A stretch of DNA of 64,000 nt from positions 148,232,318-148,296,317 of the forward strand of contig NC_133395.1 of the NCBI RefSeq assembly GCF_047511655.1. The letters are read 5' to 3'. The notes under the pieces are model-generated. The model was not told where the DNA came from and ran no database searches. It saw nothing but the letters and a program-made list of their open reading frames with translations. Positions 46,901 through 55,439 of this stretch are shown piece by piece (within the stretch, counting starts at the first letter, position 1; every line of letters starts with the position of its first letter). Both the position numbers and the translations under genes were made by a program. The DNA is from Castor canadensis (Eukaryota; Chordata; Mammalia; Rodentia; Castoridae).

Positions 46901-49900
46901 TATTTCAAAATAAAAGTATAAAAAGTACTACAAAAGCTGGGTGTGGTGAGTCAGGCCTATAATCCTGGCACTCAAGAGTCTGAGGCAGGATTGTGAGTTG
47001 AGGCTAGACTGGGCTACATGAGATGTCTCAGGGGGTTAAAAAAAAGGACTATAAAAACCAAACCAAAACGAAACACATTCTCACTTTTCCAAATGTCTTC
47101 CTTGCAATCGAAACTCTTTCATGAGCTGTAGACCCCAAGTGATTCAGCCCACCTGCTCTGCCATCATCACCTCCACCAGCCCCAAACACCTATCCCCAGC
47201 TGGTCTCTGTTCCTGTGCATTCTCCCACACCTCTGGCTGGTTCACCTCAGAATGGCCTTCTTGGCCAGGCTCTCTGGCAACTTCTACTTTATTTGTGGAT
47301 CTTCACTGAATTACATGTTTACTTGCTAATGGCATACCTCCCCTGACAGAAGGAATTTCCATGATTGCAGGCTCCTGTCCTGCTCACTGCTCGGTCTCCT
47401 CTCCTGAGATTCCATAGTCTCTCCTCAGTGCCCCATAAATACTTCGAGAGAAATAAATGAACCTGGCTGGCCTGGCAGCCACTGTTCTTGGGGTTCAAAG
47501 GGACTGGGGATGAAGGCCCAGAAGCAGGGCTGTGCATATGCCCGGGTCCAATCCCCACAAAGGCAACTGCCCACCCTCCACCAAGCCTCAGGCCACCCAG
47601 TCCTCAGGCCACTCCCAGCACAAGGCCTACAGATGTGGACGGCAGGTAGAGGGTGTGGTGTACCTTGAACTCATCCGAGATCTCTGACATGAAGGAAGAG
47701 ATCTGCTTCATGAGGCGGTCAATGCTGCTCTCACTGCCCGTTTTGAGGAGTGTGGTGATAGCCAGTGTGGCAATGCTGCGATTCGCGTCTGTGACCAGGT
47801 TCTCCAGGTCCAGATTACAAGCTGTCACAGCTGATGGGTGCTTCATGGCCACCTGTTTGCAGAGGTCAGAGACACAGAGAGGGCAGGATCTACTCTGTCA
47901 CTTCAGAGGAAGGGCTGGCCTGGTCATATGTCCTCAACAGGTTCACTTCCTCAATCTGAACAAATAATGAGGACCAGCTCTCTCCCATCCCCTAGCTCTG
48001 GCCTGCCTCCCTGAACCCTGGCCAAGAGGCCAGGCCCTCATTCTCCACACTCCTGGGCCCTTACCTTATTAAGGGTGCGGACAGCAGCGTAGCGAAGGGC
48101 AGCCTTGGGTGAACTGCAGAAAAGCTGGAGCACTGTGGGAGACAGATGCCATGTGCCAGCCACACTCGGGGATGGGCAGCTGGAAGACTCAGGCCTCCCA
48201 GGAGCACACACATCAAGGGTGTGTGAGCACTGTCAGGCAGGTAAGACAAACCCTCTGTTCAGCGAACAACTACAACAAATAGATCCTCATGCTGGGTCAC
48301 TGAGCCATGAGCAGAGGCCTGGACATGTTGGCAAGGACCCACAGCCTCATGAATGGCTGTTACTGAGCACCAGTGGTGTGCTAGGCCTCACTGAGTGGTG
48401 AGCTTCGTCTCACCAGGAGCAACTACTATGACAACCCCTATTTTACAAATAGGCAAGTTGAGGCACAAAAGCCAACTCTAGGCTTGCTGCACTGAGTGCA
48501 GACGCAGTGTTAAAACCCAGCACTGAAGCTGGGTGCTGGTGGCTCATGCCTGTAATCCTAGCTACTCAGGAGGCAGAGATCAGGAGGATCACAGCTCGAA
48601 CCCAGCCCAGGCAAATACTTTGTGAGACCCTATCTTGAAAAACCTTTCACAAAGAAAAGACTCGTGGAGTGGCTCAAGGTGAAGGCCAAGTTCAACCTCC
48701 ACTACTAAAAGAAAACAAACCAACACTGCACGCGCTATAAAGTAAAAATCCACCAATCTCTCCTGTCAGGTCCACGGGAACCAACACAACTTCCCTTTGG
48801 TGCCAAGTGCTGTCAGGCACCATATCCATCTCTCTGCCTGGGTGCCAGAAGCTCAGGGCTAAGCTTTATGCTAAAACACAGTCCTGAATATGATAACTGT
48901 ATTCTGGAATTCCATGTTCCTCTCCATGATATTTTAAATTTTTTTTCTTAAAATAGTATATTTATTTTGAAGCCTCTACTTTATGTCTTTCAATGTTCTG
49001 GAAATATGGGTGATAAAGGAATTAATGACTACCCAATTCAGCGGATGAATTCATTGCTTCTCTGGTTTGTTTCTGAGGAGGGAGACTTGACCTTCCACAA
49101 TGACCCCATCTCTCTCCCCAACTAGGCTCATCAGCACTGTGGGGAATATTAGGAAAATACTCTTAACACTTCTGCCTCATCTTTGCTTTCCAGAGTGCTC
49201 TCTTCTCTTCCACTCTGAATCCAAGCCTCTCCTTTTCTAACCCTAAACATATCCCGTCCAGAACCAGTCCCTTAGCATTCTACCCACGCTCACTGCTCTC
49301 ACCCCAGCACCAGCACAGGGGCCTGCAGATGAGACACCGAACACTACCAGCTGAGGCTGCTGGATTCTCCAATAACCACAAATGCACCCTCATGCTGTGC
49401 CCACTACAGTGCTGCATCTGCTCTGGTGCCAGGCAGGTCACACATTTTCTGCCTACCATAGTTCTGCATAATAGGCACAATCATCCTCCACATTTCAGAG
49501 AGGAAGTAAGGCTTGGGGAGCTTATCTGCAAAGGGCAGCGCTAGGACTCAAGCCCAGCTGTCAGGCTCTAGTGCTCAGGCTGGCAACATCCCTCATACTG
49601 CTCTCTCCTGAAGCTGGCAGCTCAGCCCCACCAAGCATGCAGGGCCTACTCCAAAACATAATGCCTGTGACAGTGCCTAACAGAGTGGTGCCCCTGTGGG
49701 CCCTGGCTCCTTAACACAAGACCATGACTGCTTGAGGGCATTTTCTCCCCCGACCTGATGCTTGGTTCCCAGTAGGCAAAGACAAATGCAGCTGGGTGAA
49801 GAAATGCATGCTGACCTGACACAGCGGGGGCCAGCTCTTTGGCACTGCAGCCTGGCAAGTTGACGATGGCTGAGGCAGCTTCATATACCACCATCTCATA

Positions 49901-52900
49901 CTTATTGCGCAAGCAGCTCTCGATGAAATCAAACAGTGGGCTGTCACGACTATAAAGAACAAGGGTGGCAAAAGAAGTTGTGGACAGTCTGGCGTGGCAG
50001 AATGAATGAGGCATCATCCAGCTGGCAGGAGACAAAAGAGTCCTCACCTGCCGTCCTCCTCTTCCAGCTGTTTGCTGGCCACTCGGATCATCATGCAGTA
50101 GGCAAAGGGAGACTTGAGGCCGTGCCGGGTAAACTTGCTAATCATCTTACTGACAGCCAGGCGGTCATTCTTCCGCACATGGTACAGGAGCCCCAGTGCG
50201 TGGTACTAGAGAATAGAGGTAGCAAGAGACAAAGGCATGTGAGCCCCAAGTCTACCTGCCATGCAGCTCTGGGCTTCATGGGCTCTGTGTTGTAACCACA
50301 CAGAGGGTTGCAACATGCCCCAGATACTCTGTGTACACAGCCTGCAGTACAGTGCTCAACACACACAAACATGTCTGTAGGTCTTGTTTCCAGCCCAATT
50401 TTGCAAGGACCTCGATTGGCATGGTGACTATGGATGTGGAGGGGACAAGACATCAAACCTGAAAGGAATGGCTGGAGACCCAGTGTCATCCACCAAGAGG
50501 TGGGACGGAGTTATGCACCGTGTGGTACCAGATAGGACCCAGTGGACAGGAAACCTTACAACTGCCATGGGGACCAACCTGCTTATCCCTGCTCGCTTGC
50601 CCAGACTCATGGCCAAGCTGGGCCTGGGGGACTGGAAATCCAGGGAGCCCCCTCTGGAGATGTGAGGTACCACAGCCACTTCCTGTCCCCCCTGTTCCTT
50701 TGTTTCCTAGCCACGTGATATGTGAGGGCCAGGACCTGGCAGCTGCTTTCCATGTGCGAGTGTGTCTGACCCTCAGAGGTGTTTGGAGGGGTTGTGTGAG
50801 GTGAGACCCTTCACCTACGTTTTACAGACAAGGAAACCAGGCCTGAGTCACTGAGGAGAGCTGTGCAGACAGAAGCCCTACCAAGAAGTTCCAACATTTT
50901 GCTTGCAAAGCCAGCCTGGCAAAGGCCTGAACAAAGGCACCCTCTGCCTGCCAGGGCCCAGATGAGCTGTGACAGCCATGCTACAAACAAGCTCTGCCGG
51001 CTACCAGCCCCCAAGCATTGCCCTCAAGGTAATAACAAAAGGACTAAAGCCTGCTGTGGCCAGGAGCCACCAGGCTCTTGTGGCCAGTGGACGCCCACTG
51101 TCAGAGTGTCCTCTGCACCACTCTTGCCCATACCTTACCTGGACCATAATGTTATCACTGGACGCTGCCTCCTGGGCCTCATTCACCCAACGTTTGACCA
51201 CGTCAAAACTACACTTCAGCAGGTGCTGTGGGCAACAGGGCATATCATGGGGCTGGCAGGAATGTCTCCCTATACCCCATCACACTCCTGGGCTGGACCT
51301 CCCCACCATCCTGGTCCTGAGACCATGACAGACAGCACAGCTGCCACCCTCATTCTCCCCCGCTGGCAGATTTCCTGCCAGCAATCTGTCACCCCAGGAT
51401 GAGCTAAGGCTACCCACCCGGCCCTTCCCAATCAACCCTGAGTTCCTGTGGTCTTCACTGAGAAAACAGGACTCTTAGACTTGAGGAAAACCAAACTATG
51501 GCATTTATTTCAGTCTCCCACTACCCCCTACAGGGCCCCAGCTACAGTTACATACCAGGGAAGACACCAAGGCAGAGCTGGAGACACTTGGAACCTTGTC
51601 CACGATGGCCTGTTTCATGTAGCGCTCAATGGCCTGCAGCATGGTACTCTGTGGGGACAAGGAGCAGGCGGGAGGGGCCCTCAGGAGTGCAGGCGATGGG
51701 GTACAGAGGAGTATGGGAAAATGGAGGAAAAGTTTTTCAAATATTCCTGTACACCACTCTCACCCTACCCCACCTAGCTCAGTGAGCTGGGGTAGCCTTC
51801 AATCAAGAGCCTGGGAAGCAGGAAATGGGCAGCTCACTCACATCAGTGATCTGGCAAAGTGCTCGCACAGCTGGGCCCCGGTAGTTGTCTTCTTTCCCAG
51901 TCATGTCCTTTGTCAGGCTGCAGCAGGGAGAAGGCTCTGTTGACATGCAGGGAGCCTGGGCCTGCCCACTCGTCCCAGCTCCTGTCGGCATTCACCTGGA
52001 TTACTACACAAGTGCTTCTCTTCTATTCTTACCTCTGCAAGCCAAATCCAACTCACACAGCAGGTGGAGGGATTTTTGTAAAACTCAAAACTGACCAGGT
52101 CACTCCCCTGCTTTTATTAAGACATTTCCATAATTCCTAATGCACAAAACAGAGGAGTTCCCCAACAGACTCCACTCTTTCCTCTCGAGTCTGCATGTGT
52201 TGCTGCCTCAGCCTGGAGCAATTTCATCTCTCATCTCCACCTCCATCCTGCAATTTTTTCATCCTTCAGAACTCCACACACACCATTCTCCTGGAAGGTC
52301 TCTTCTGGTCCAAAGTCAAGCTGGTGCCTTTCTTTTTCCTTTTCTTTCTTTTTTAAAAAGCTGGTGTCTTTCTGATCTGTTCTTACAGCCCATCCCACTT
52401 CCAATAAGTCATTTCACACTGCATCTTAAGGGCTGCCTGGTTATTTCCCTCTAAATTCTGAGGCTTCTGAGGCTGCTGAGGCCATGGCTGTCTTGTTTGC
52501 TGCTATATTCCCAGAGCTACACATGGACTTATATACACTAAAATATTTTTTTAAATGCACCTACACATGAACATATGGACTCCCAGGCCCCCACTGACAC
52601 ACTGTGGCAAGAAAAAAAATACAGGAATTGAGCACCATTTCTCAAGGACAGGGATTATATTTTACTGACACCTGTCCCCTAAATCACTCAGCCTAATGCA
52701 GGAACCAGTATTTGGCAAGCAGACATGCTCATGTGCCTCTTGCCCTCTCTATGTCTGTTTTCATGAGGTCTCTCTTAGTACTAACCAAAGTCTTTCTGAA
52801 CATATGAGGCTAGATGGGTTGACTAAAAAGAATGAAGAGAAGTAGGGTTTGTGCCCAAGTCCAGGAAAAGGAAAGAGAAGCAGGATGTGCTAGAGGCTGG

Positions 52901-55046
52901 CACAGGATGGGCAGGAGTAACCGAGGACGAGGACACAGGAGGAAAGGGCACCTGGCCTCTCAGTGGAACTTATCAGAAGAGCCATGCACTACCCAAAGAC
53001 TCACCTGCTGGTGACAATGATGACATCCTCTGCAATGCAAGCCATCTCCTTGATGGTCAAATAGCACATCCGACGGAGTGTGGGCTGGGAAAGACATGGG
53101 GGAAAGCCCTATGTGTTCTGCTCAGCAATAAGGCAGACTGAAGAAGAGACCTCTGATCTACTGAAGCATTCGATGCTGAATGGGGTCAGGTCCCCTTGGC
53201 CCTCCCACCACCCTGTCATGCTGCTACCTCTCCAAGAGAGCTGGGACCAGCACTTACATCATTGGACTGAAAGAGCTTGGTCATGGCAAAGAATGCCTCG
53301 GTTGCTTCAGTGGTCCCCAGGTGCTCCCCCTGTGTTGACAGAGAAAGAAGCCTCAGCTTGGGACAGAGATCAGATGGTTCTTTCTGCTGGTCAGCACAGA
53401 CCAGATCCTCAGCCCCTGCAAGGGCTCTACCAAAGGCAACATACCAGAGCTAGGGGCTCAGGGGATCCAGACTGGGGCTGTTTACTATAACCACACAGCC
53501 TAAGGGTGTATTCGGACTTGTGCACCCCTTTCAACAGTCTCAGCTTCCCTTTTCCCTGCCCCACTCTCACCCTGTTACCTGGTTAATGAGGTAAAGGATC
53601 TTGGTGAGGATGTGGGCACATTTCCGAGGGTTGATGGGAGTTTCATTAAAGACACGGGCCTAAGAAGAAACAACCAAGGATATTACCTTACAGGCCAGTT
53701 CACTTCTCTTCCACCCCAAGTACACACGGGGTCTGAGAGGTCATAGAGTAAATAATGCACCTGCCTAGCCAAGCTTATTCTCATGAGGAAAGAGTTCATT
53801 TTTCTCACCTCACCTATTAACAATTCCTGAAATCTCACCTAATAATTAGGGGTGTGCTGACTTACTAGTTACTTAGCAATCAATCAGTTAGCCAGAAAGA
53901 GAAATGAACGGACTCGTAATAAACTGTCTTCTGGAATAATACTTTTCTCTTCCCAGGTACAGGTTCCTGAAGCCAGCACTCTAGATGTTTGAGTATTCTG
54001 ACTGCACTTATGGTGAGTGTTCACAAGGAAGACAGAGGACAAATGACACTTGCCTCCTGGAGTACCGAACTTTTCTCCAGGTGCTGGAATGGGTTGGAGC
54101 CTCCACCTACAGCCAAGGAGAACATGGAAGACTGATTACACATTGTGACCCCAAGTTTAACTCTTAGACTCAGGTCAGGGAAAGATGTCCTTATTACCTA
54201 CCAAGTAAAGTCCAAACACCTCAGGAATGGCAAACCAGGCTCTTCAATCTGTCTAGACCCTGCCACTCTTGCTAAGGAGGTTCCACTTCTGGAGACCCCT
54301 TACCAGCAGGACTGGGTCAGGCTTCCTGGGCCTTCTTTTGTGTCCTGTCTTGCATCCATTCATGCAACCTGAACTTAGTCCACTCCCTATGTGCCAGGAA
54401 CCACCAACTACCTGTAACCAAGTGTCCCTGATGGCAAATGGCACGTTTGTAATTAATTACGTGTGTGATTACCTAGTTGATGTCTGTCTCTTGAACTGTA
54501 CGGGCATTCTAACATTCCCAGATCAGGCCCTGAGGGTCCCACTTGCTCTACTACAGTATCTAAACACAGGACAGTGCTTAGCATTCAGTAAGTGCTCAAT
54601 ATATGTTTGCTGAATGAATGAATGAATGAAAGGGCCAGTGTTCCCAGCCACAGGACAATGGCTCTGCAGTTTACGTCCTAGGATGGCCAGCACCAACACA
54701 ACCCTGGCACACACCAAAAAGTCAGATGAAAAAAGCACCAGGTAGCATCCAGCCCCGCACCCTCCTCTGAGGGATGGGGAAACCGAGGCCCAGAGAGGAC
54801 CGTGACCCGCACAAGGTCACCCAGCAATCAGAGTGGGGGCGGCGGAGCACCTGCTACTGGGGTCTCCGAGCCCTGCCGCTGACCAGCTGCGGACCCTGGC
54901 ACAAGCCCTTACCCCTCCCTGGGCCTCGGCCTGCGGGTGCGGACAGAGATCCCGAAGGAGGGCGCCCAGGGAGGGTCGGGCCTCCCCAAGCCTCCCACGA
55001 GCCCCTCACCCGACTCCTCGTCCTTCTTGTCGAATTTCTTCAACAT
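32052..55046 (-). CDS. COPG1: COPG1, coatomer subunit gamma-1 (24 coding exons)
   Basis: Gamma-1 subunit of the COPI coat, which buds vesicles for Golgi-to-ER and intra-Golgi transport and binds ARF1, beta/zeta-COP partners and cargo tails. Exons were placed one by one on the minus strand; phases agree throughout and sum to 874 aa plus stop, the length of human COPG1. The protein starts [12 protein letters not shown]. An alpha-solenoid trunk of HEAT/ARM-type repeats (adaptin N-terminal family) spans about residues 25-540. An acidic/polar linker follows, then the two-part appendage domain from about residue 610 ([15 protein letters not shown]) to the end ([12 protein letters not shown]). Intron 2 uses a GC donor; the other introns are GT-AG. 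COPG1-specific text, for example [19 protein letters not shown], separates it from the paralogue COPG2. The promoter is a CpG island with ETS and NRF1 sites. Confidence 0.98.
32630..32875. repeat. ID-like units in COPG1 intron 23
   Basis: A plus-strand ID-like unit (32630-32700) and two reverse fragments (32738-32800, 32815-32872) with a short GT run between them. Confidence 0.7.
33240..33455 (+). mobile_element. L1 3'-end fragment
   Basis: 'tatggaggacagctggaaat' leads to 'ggttaaaatagtaaatctat' and 'tgtattttagcacaattaaa', which is the terminal text of old L1 elements. Confidence 0.75.
33580..33690 (+). repeat. B1-like SINE
   Basis: 'agccaggtgggtgatgcaca' then 'tctcaggaggctgaggcagg' marks a 7SL-derived monomer. 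Confidence 0.8.
33950..34048 (-). CDS. COPG1: COPG1 exon 23
   Basis: Residues 799-831 with split codons at both ends. It encodes [20 protein letters not shown] of the appendage platform. Acceptor 'ctcacag', donor 'gtaagc'. Confidence 0.97.
34120..34200 (-). repeat. ID-like SINE, reverse
   Basis: A 'ttggggttgaaccca'-like B box and a 'cactgagctacac' A-box region occur in reverse. Confidence 0.75.
34464..34602 (-). CDS. COPG1: COPG1 exon 22
   Basis: Residues 753-798. It encodes [18 protein letters not shown] and the start of the platform subdomain. Acceptor 'gtccag', donor 'gtaaaa', the weakest GT donor by consensus among those read. Confidence 0.97.
34610..35820. other. COPG1: COPG1 intron 21
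   Basis: About 1.2 kb without a recognisable repeat of the SINE classes seen elsewhere. No coding signal or RNA gene was identified. It is one of the few repeat-poor stretches of the gene. Confidence 0.5.
35823..35920 (-). CDS. COPG1: COPG1 exon 21
   Basis: Residues 720-752. It includes the acidic loop [13 protein letters not shown]. Acceptor 'cttacag', donor 'gtaagc'. Confidence 0.97.
36225..36365 (+). repeat. MIR-like ancient SINE
   Basis: 'acaattcatttaacctgagc' then 'tttcctcacctatgaacagg' matches the central MIR region. Confidence 0.5.
36456..36627 (-). CDS. COPG1: COPG1 exon 20
   Basis: Residues 663-719, the beta-sandwich part of the appendage ([17 protein letters not shown] onward). 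Acceptor 'cctgcag', donor 'gtgagc'. Confidence 0.97.
36857..36999 (-). CDS. COPG1: COPG1 exon 19
   Basis: Residues 615-662, the start of the appendage domain ([15 protein letters not shown]). Acceptor 'gtttcag', donor 'gtgagc'. Confidence 0.97.
37077..37190 (-). repeat. B1-like SINE, reverse
   Basis: 'gagacagggtcttgctatgt' is the reverse A-rich-side text of a 7SL-derived monomer. Confidence 0.8.
37600..37705 (-). repeat. B1-like SINE, reverse
   Basis: 'gagacagggtctcactatgt' through 'ccaagtgctgggattacagg' in reverse. Confidence 0.85.
37920..38062 (+). mobile_element. MLT1-like LTR 3' end
   Basis: 'gttaagccactgagcttgtg' followed by 'gttacagtggcaataggaaa' is the usual 3' end of MaLR LTRs. The upstream part is too diverged to bound. 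Confidence 0.55.
38415..38717 (+). repeat. Composite SINE, ID-like unit and (CA)n
   Basis: A short-tail composite copy (38415-38582) ends in a run of about 28 A. An ID-like unit (38622-38695) follows and runs into (CA)n at 38692-38717. Confidence 0.85.
38890..39150. repeat. MIR-like fragment and reverse ID-like unit
   Basis: 38890-38985 has the MIR-like 'caaccatgggcaaatcactt'. 39070-39150 is a reverse ID-like unit. Confidence 0.55.
39256..39324 (-). CDS. COPG1: COPG1 exon 18
   Basis: Residues 592-614, part of the linker between trunk and appendage ([20 protein letters not shown]). Acceptor 'tctacag', donor 'gtgagt'. Confidence 0.97.
39586..39711 (-). CDS. COPG1: COPG1 exon 17
   Basis: Residues 550-591, the start of the linker ([20 protein letters not shown]). 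Acceptor 'cttctag', donor 'gtaagg'. Confidence 0.97.
40138..40241 (-). CDS. COPG1: COPG1 exon 16
   Basis: Residues 515-549, the last trunk helices ([20 protein letters not shown]). Acceptor 'gctgcag', donor 'gtgagt'. Confidence 0.97.
40325..41610. repeat. SINE-dense block in COPG1 intron 15
   Basis: In order: reverse B1-like (40340-40425), plus second-type composite (40455-40650), plus composite with long tail (40800-41012), reverse composite (41285-41500) and reverse ID-like tail (41520-41605). Almost the whole block is repeat. Confidence 0.8.
41723..41798 (-). CDS. COPG1: COPG1 exon 15
   Basis: Residues 490-514. It encodes [20 protein letters not shown]. Acceptor 'aacacag', donor 'gtgagt'. 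Confidence 0.97.
42090..42690. repeat. SINE block in COPG1 intron 14
   Basis: Reverse composite (42090-42295), reverse ID-like unit (42440-42525) and plus-strand B1-like unit (42590-42690) ending in A-rich runs. Confidence 0.75.
42880..43123 (-). CDS. COPG1: COPG1 exon 14
   Basis: Residues 409-489, the longest exon (244 nt), with trunk helices including [17 protein letters not shown] and [16 protein letters not shown]. Acceptor 'tccacag', donor 'gtaggt'. Confidence 0.98.
43270..43345 (+). repeat. ID-like tail unit
   Basis: 'agtggctcaagtaggagtgc' to 'gagttcaaaccccagtacca', close to the 5' side of exon 14 on the gene strand. Confidence 0.8.
43425..43735 (+). mobile_element. L1 3'-end fragment
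   Basis: 'gctatggaaaacactatggc', 'aagtgtccaccaatgaacaa' and 'gatgaacactgaagacatca' are diagnostic L1 3' text. Confidence 0.85.
43735..43903 (+). repeat. Composite SINE ending in (AC)n
   Basis: A short-tail composite copy (43735-43870) whose tail has become an (AC)n run at 43872-43903. Confidence 0.85.
43904..44245 (+). mobile_element. Solo LTR, retroviral type, antisense in COPG1 intron 13
   Basis: An AATAAA at 44138-44143 follows 'cttttgcact'. The next text, 'cctgctcctgcttaagtctc' and 'ctaagaaccttctggcccca', has the R-U5 pattern of class I retroviral LTRs, and the element ends near 'gaatctggtaa'. No internal sequence flanks it, so it is a solo LTR or truncated copy. The 5' limit is masked by the (AC)n run. 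Confidence 0.7.
44255..44610 (+). repeat. B1-like unit and two ID-like units
   Basis: 44255-44345 B1-like, 44365-44450 ID-like (gatatagctcagtggtagaa), 44530-44610 ID-like. Confidence 0.8.
45012..45190. repeat. MIR-like fragment and reverse ID-like unit
   Basis: 45012-45112 has the MIR-like 'gctcaggctttggacccaga'. 45105-45188 is a reverse ID-like unit. Confidence 0.6.
45745..45840 (-). CDS. COPG1: COPG1 exon 13
   Basis: Residues 377-408 ([18 protein letters not shown]). Acceptor 'gatgcag', donor 'gtaaga'. Confidence 0.97.
46265..46375 (-). repeat. B1-like SINE, reverse
   Basis: 'gagacagggtcctcctttgt' to 'caagtgctaggactacaggc' in reverse, in COPG1 intron 12. Confidence 0.8.
46935..47040 (+). 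repeat. B1-like SINE
   Basis: 'gctgggtgtggtgagtcagg' to 'gggctacatgagatgtctca'. 46380-46930 and 47040-47660 otherwise show no assignable feature. Confidence 0.7.
47664..47852 (-). CDS. COPG1: COPG1 exon 12
   Basis: Residues 314-376, trunk repeats ([20 protein letters not shown]). Acceptor 'caaacag', donor 'gtacac'. Confidence 0.98.
48065..48132 (-). CDS. COPG1: COPG1 exon 11
   Basis: Residues 291-313 ([20 protein letters not shown]). Acceptor 'cccacag', donor 'gtaagg'. Confidence 0.97.
48425..48715. repeat. MIR-like fragment and composite SINE
   Basis: 48425-48522 is a reverse MIR-like fragment (ttttacaaataggcaagttg). 48527-48712 is a plus-strand short-tail composite copy. Confidence 0.7.
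48720..49810. other. COPG1: COPG1 intron 10, mostly unique sequence
   Basis: No gene was recognised. A reverse MIR-like fragment occupies about 49440-49570 (cacatttcagagaggaagta). The remainder shows no feature I can name. Confidence 0.5.
49816..49949 (-). CDS. COPG1: COPG1 exon 10
   Basis: Residues 246-290 ([20 protein letters not shown]). Acceptor 'ctttatag', donor 'gtcagc'. Confidence 0.97.
50048..50205 (-). CDS. COPG1: COPG1 exon 9
   Basis: Residues 194-245 ([18 protein letters not shown]). Acceptor 'ttctctag', donor 'gtgagg'. The intron to exon 10 is only 98 bases. Confidence 0.97.
50210..51135. other. COPG1: COPG1 intron 8
   Basis: No gene or SINE of the local classes was seen. A short reverse MIR-like piece (ttttacagacaaggaaacca) lies near 50820-50870. 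Confidence 0.5.
51139..51225 (-). CDS. COPG1: COPG1 exon 8
   Basis: Residues 165-193 ([20 protein letters not shown]). Acceptor 'cccacag', donor 'gtaagg'. Confidence 0.97.
51556..51648 (-). CDS. COPG1: COPG1 exon 7
   Basis: Residues 134-164 ([20 protein letters not shown]). Acceptor 'cccacag', donor 'gtatgt'. Confidence 0.97.
51842..51917 (-). CDS. COPG1: COPG1 exon 6
   Basis: Residues 108-133 ([20 protein letters not shown]). This helix pair is strongly conserved in the adaptin/coatomer trunk. Acceptor 'gctgcag', donor 'gtgagt'. Confidence 0.98.
51918..53004. other. COPG1: COPG1 intron 5
   Basis: About 1.1 kb without a SINE of the local classes and without a recognisable gene. A T-rich stretch lies near 52335-52365. 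Confidence 0.5.
53005..53084 (-). CDS. COPG1: COPG1 exon 5
   Basis: Residues 82-107 plus two bases ([20 protein letters not shown]). Acceptor 'tcccag', donor 'gtgagt'. Confidence 0.98.
53258..53329 (-). CDS. COPG1: COPG1 exon 4
   Basis: Residues 58-81 ([20 protein letters not shown]). Acceptor 'aacacag', donor 'gtaagt'. Confidence 0.98.
53579..53659 (-). CDS. COPG1: COPG1 exon 3
   Basis: Residues 31-57 ([20 protein letters not shown]). Acceptor 'cttcttag', donor 'gtaaca'. The upstream intron has a GC donor. Confidence 0.98.
54054..54106 (-). CDS. COPG1: COPG1 exon 2 (GC donor)
   Basis: Residues 13-30 ([17 protein letters not shown]), with the first Gly codon split after exon 1. The exon ends ...CAGGAG and the intron starts GCAAGT, an exact match to the GC-donor consensus. 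Only this boundary keeps the frame into exon 3. Confidence 0.96.
54561..54850. repeat. MIR-like fragments in COPG1 intron 1
   Basis: 54561-54630 carries the MIR 3' end (agtaagtgctcaatatatgt) and an (AATG)n stretch. 54770-54850 is a reverse MIR-like piece (ggggaaaccgaggcccagag). Confidence 0.6.
55010..55046 (-). CDS. COPG1: COPG1 exon 1 (coding part)
   Basis: Residues 1-12 ([12 protein letters not shown]) plus one base, from the ATG at 55046-55044 to donor 'gtgagg'. The context 'gcaccagcATGt' is adequate for initiation. Confidence 0.96.
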
Positions 55047-55130
55047 GCTGGTGCCAGCGGGGGCAATGCAGCAGAGAAGGAGCAGCCAACTCGGCTCACA
55101 GCAACGGTGCGCAGCAGCTTCTCACCGTCC

Positions 55131-55138
55131 ACTTCCGG
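55131..55138 (-). promoter_or_regulatory. COPG1: ETS-family (GABPA/ELK-type) site
   Basis: Minus-strand CCGGAAGT, an exact ETS core consensus, lies 85 bases upstream of the COPG1 start codon. Confidence 0.65.
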
Positions 55139-55167
55139 GCTCGGGCCGGCCACGTCGCCATGCGCTC

Positions 55168-55201
55168 TGCGCCTGCGCACTCTGCATTCTGCGCCTGCGC
55201 A
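55168..55201. promoter_or_regulatory. COPG1: Tandem NRF1-like sites
   Basis: Two identical 12-base motifs, tgcgcctgcgca, at 55168-55179 and 55190-55201, are 22 bases apart, close to two helical turns. Each differs by one base from the palindromic NRF1 consensus. Confidence 0.7.
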
Positions 55202-55439
55202 TACTCAGCCGCCCCTGCCGCGCCAACCTCGACCCCGTCCTTGGACCGGGGAGAGGCGGGGCCTGGGAGGGCGTGGTCTGGGGTGGGTGGGCGGGGCCTT
55301 GAGAGGCGGGGCCTGCAGCCGGGACTGCGCGGATCTCTGTGCCCTTCTGTATTGCAGGCGTTTGCGGTCGCCTCGCGTGGTCGTGGCTGAGTTTAAAGGG
55401 CTGTCGTATGGGTGTGTCGCAGCGCACCGGCCCGTAGAA

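Larger units (their letters stand above)
54780..55430. promoter_or_regulatory. COPG1: CpG island and promoter of COPG1
   Basis: A dense CpG region covers exon 1 and about 380 bases upstream. It lacks a TATA box and carries one ETS-type and two NRF1-type sites, the arrangement of constitutive housekeeping promoters. The minus-strand start is expected between about 55080 and 55160. Confidence 0.88.
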
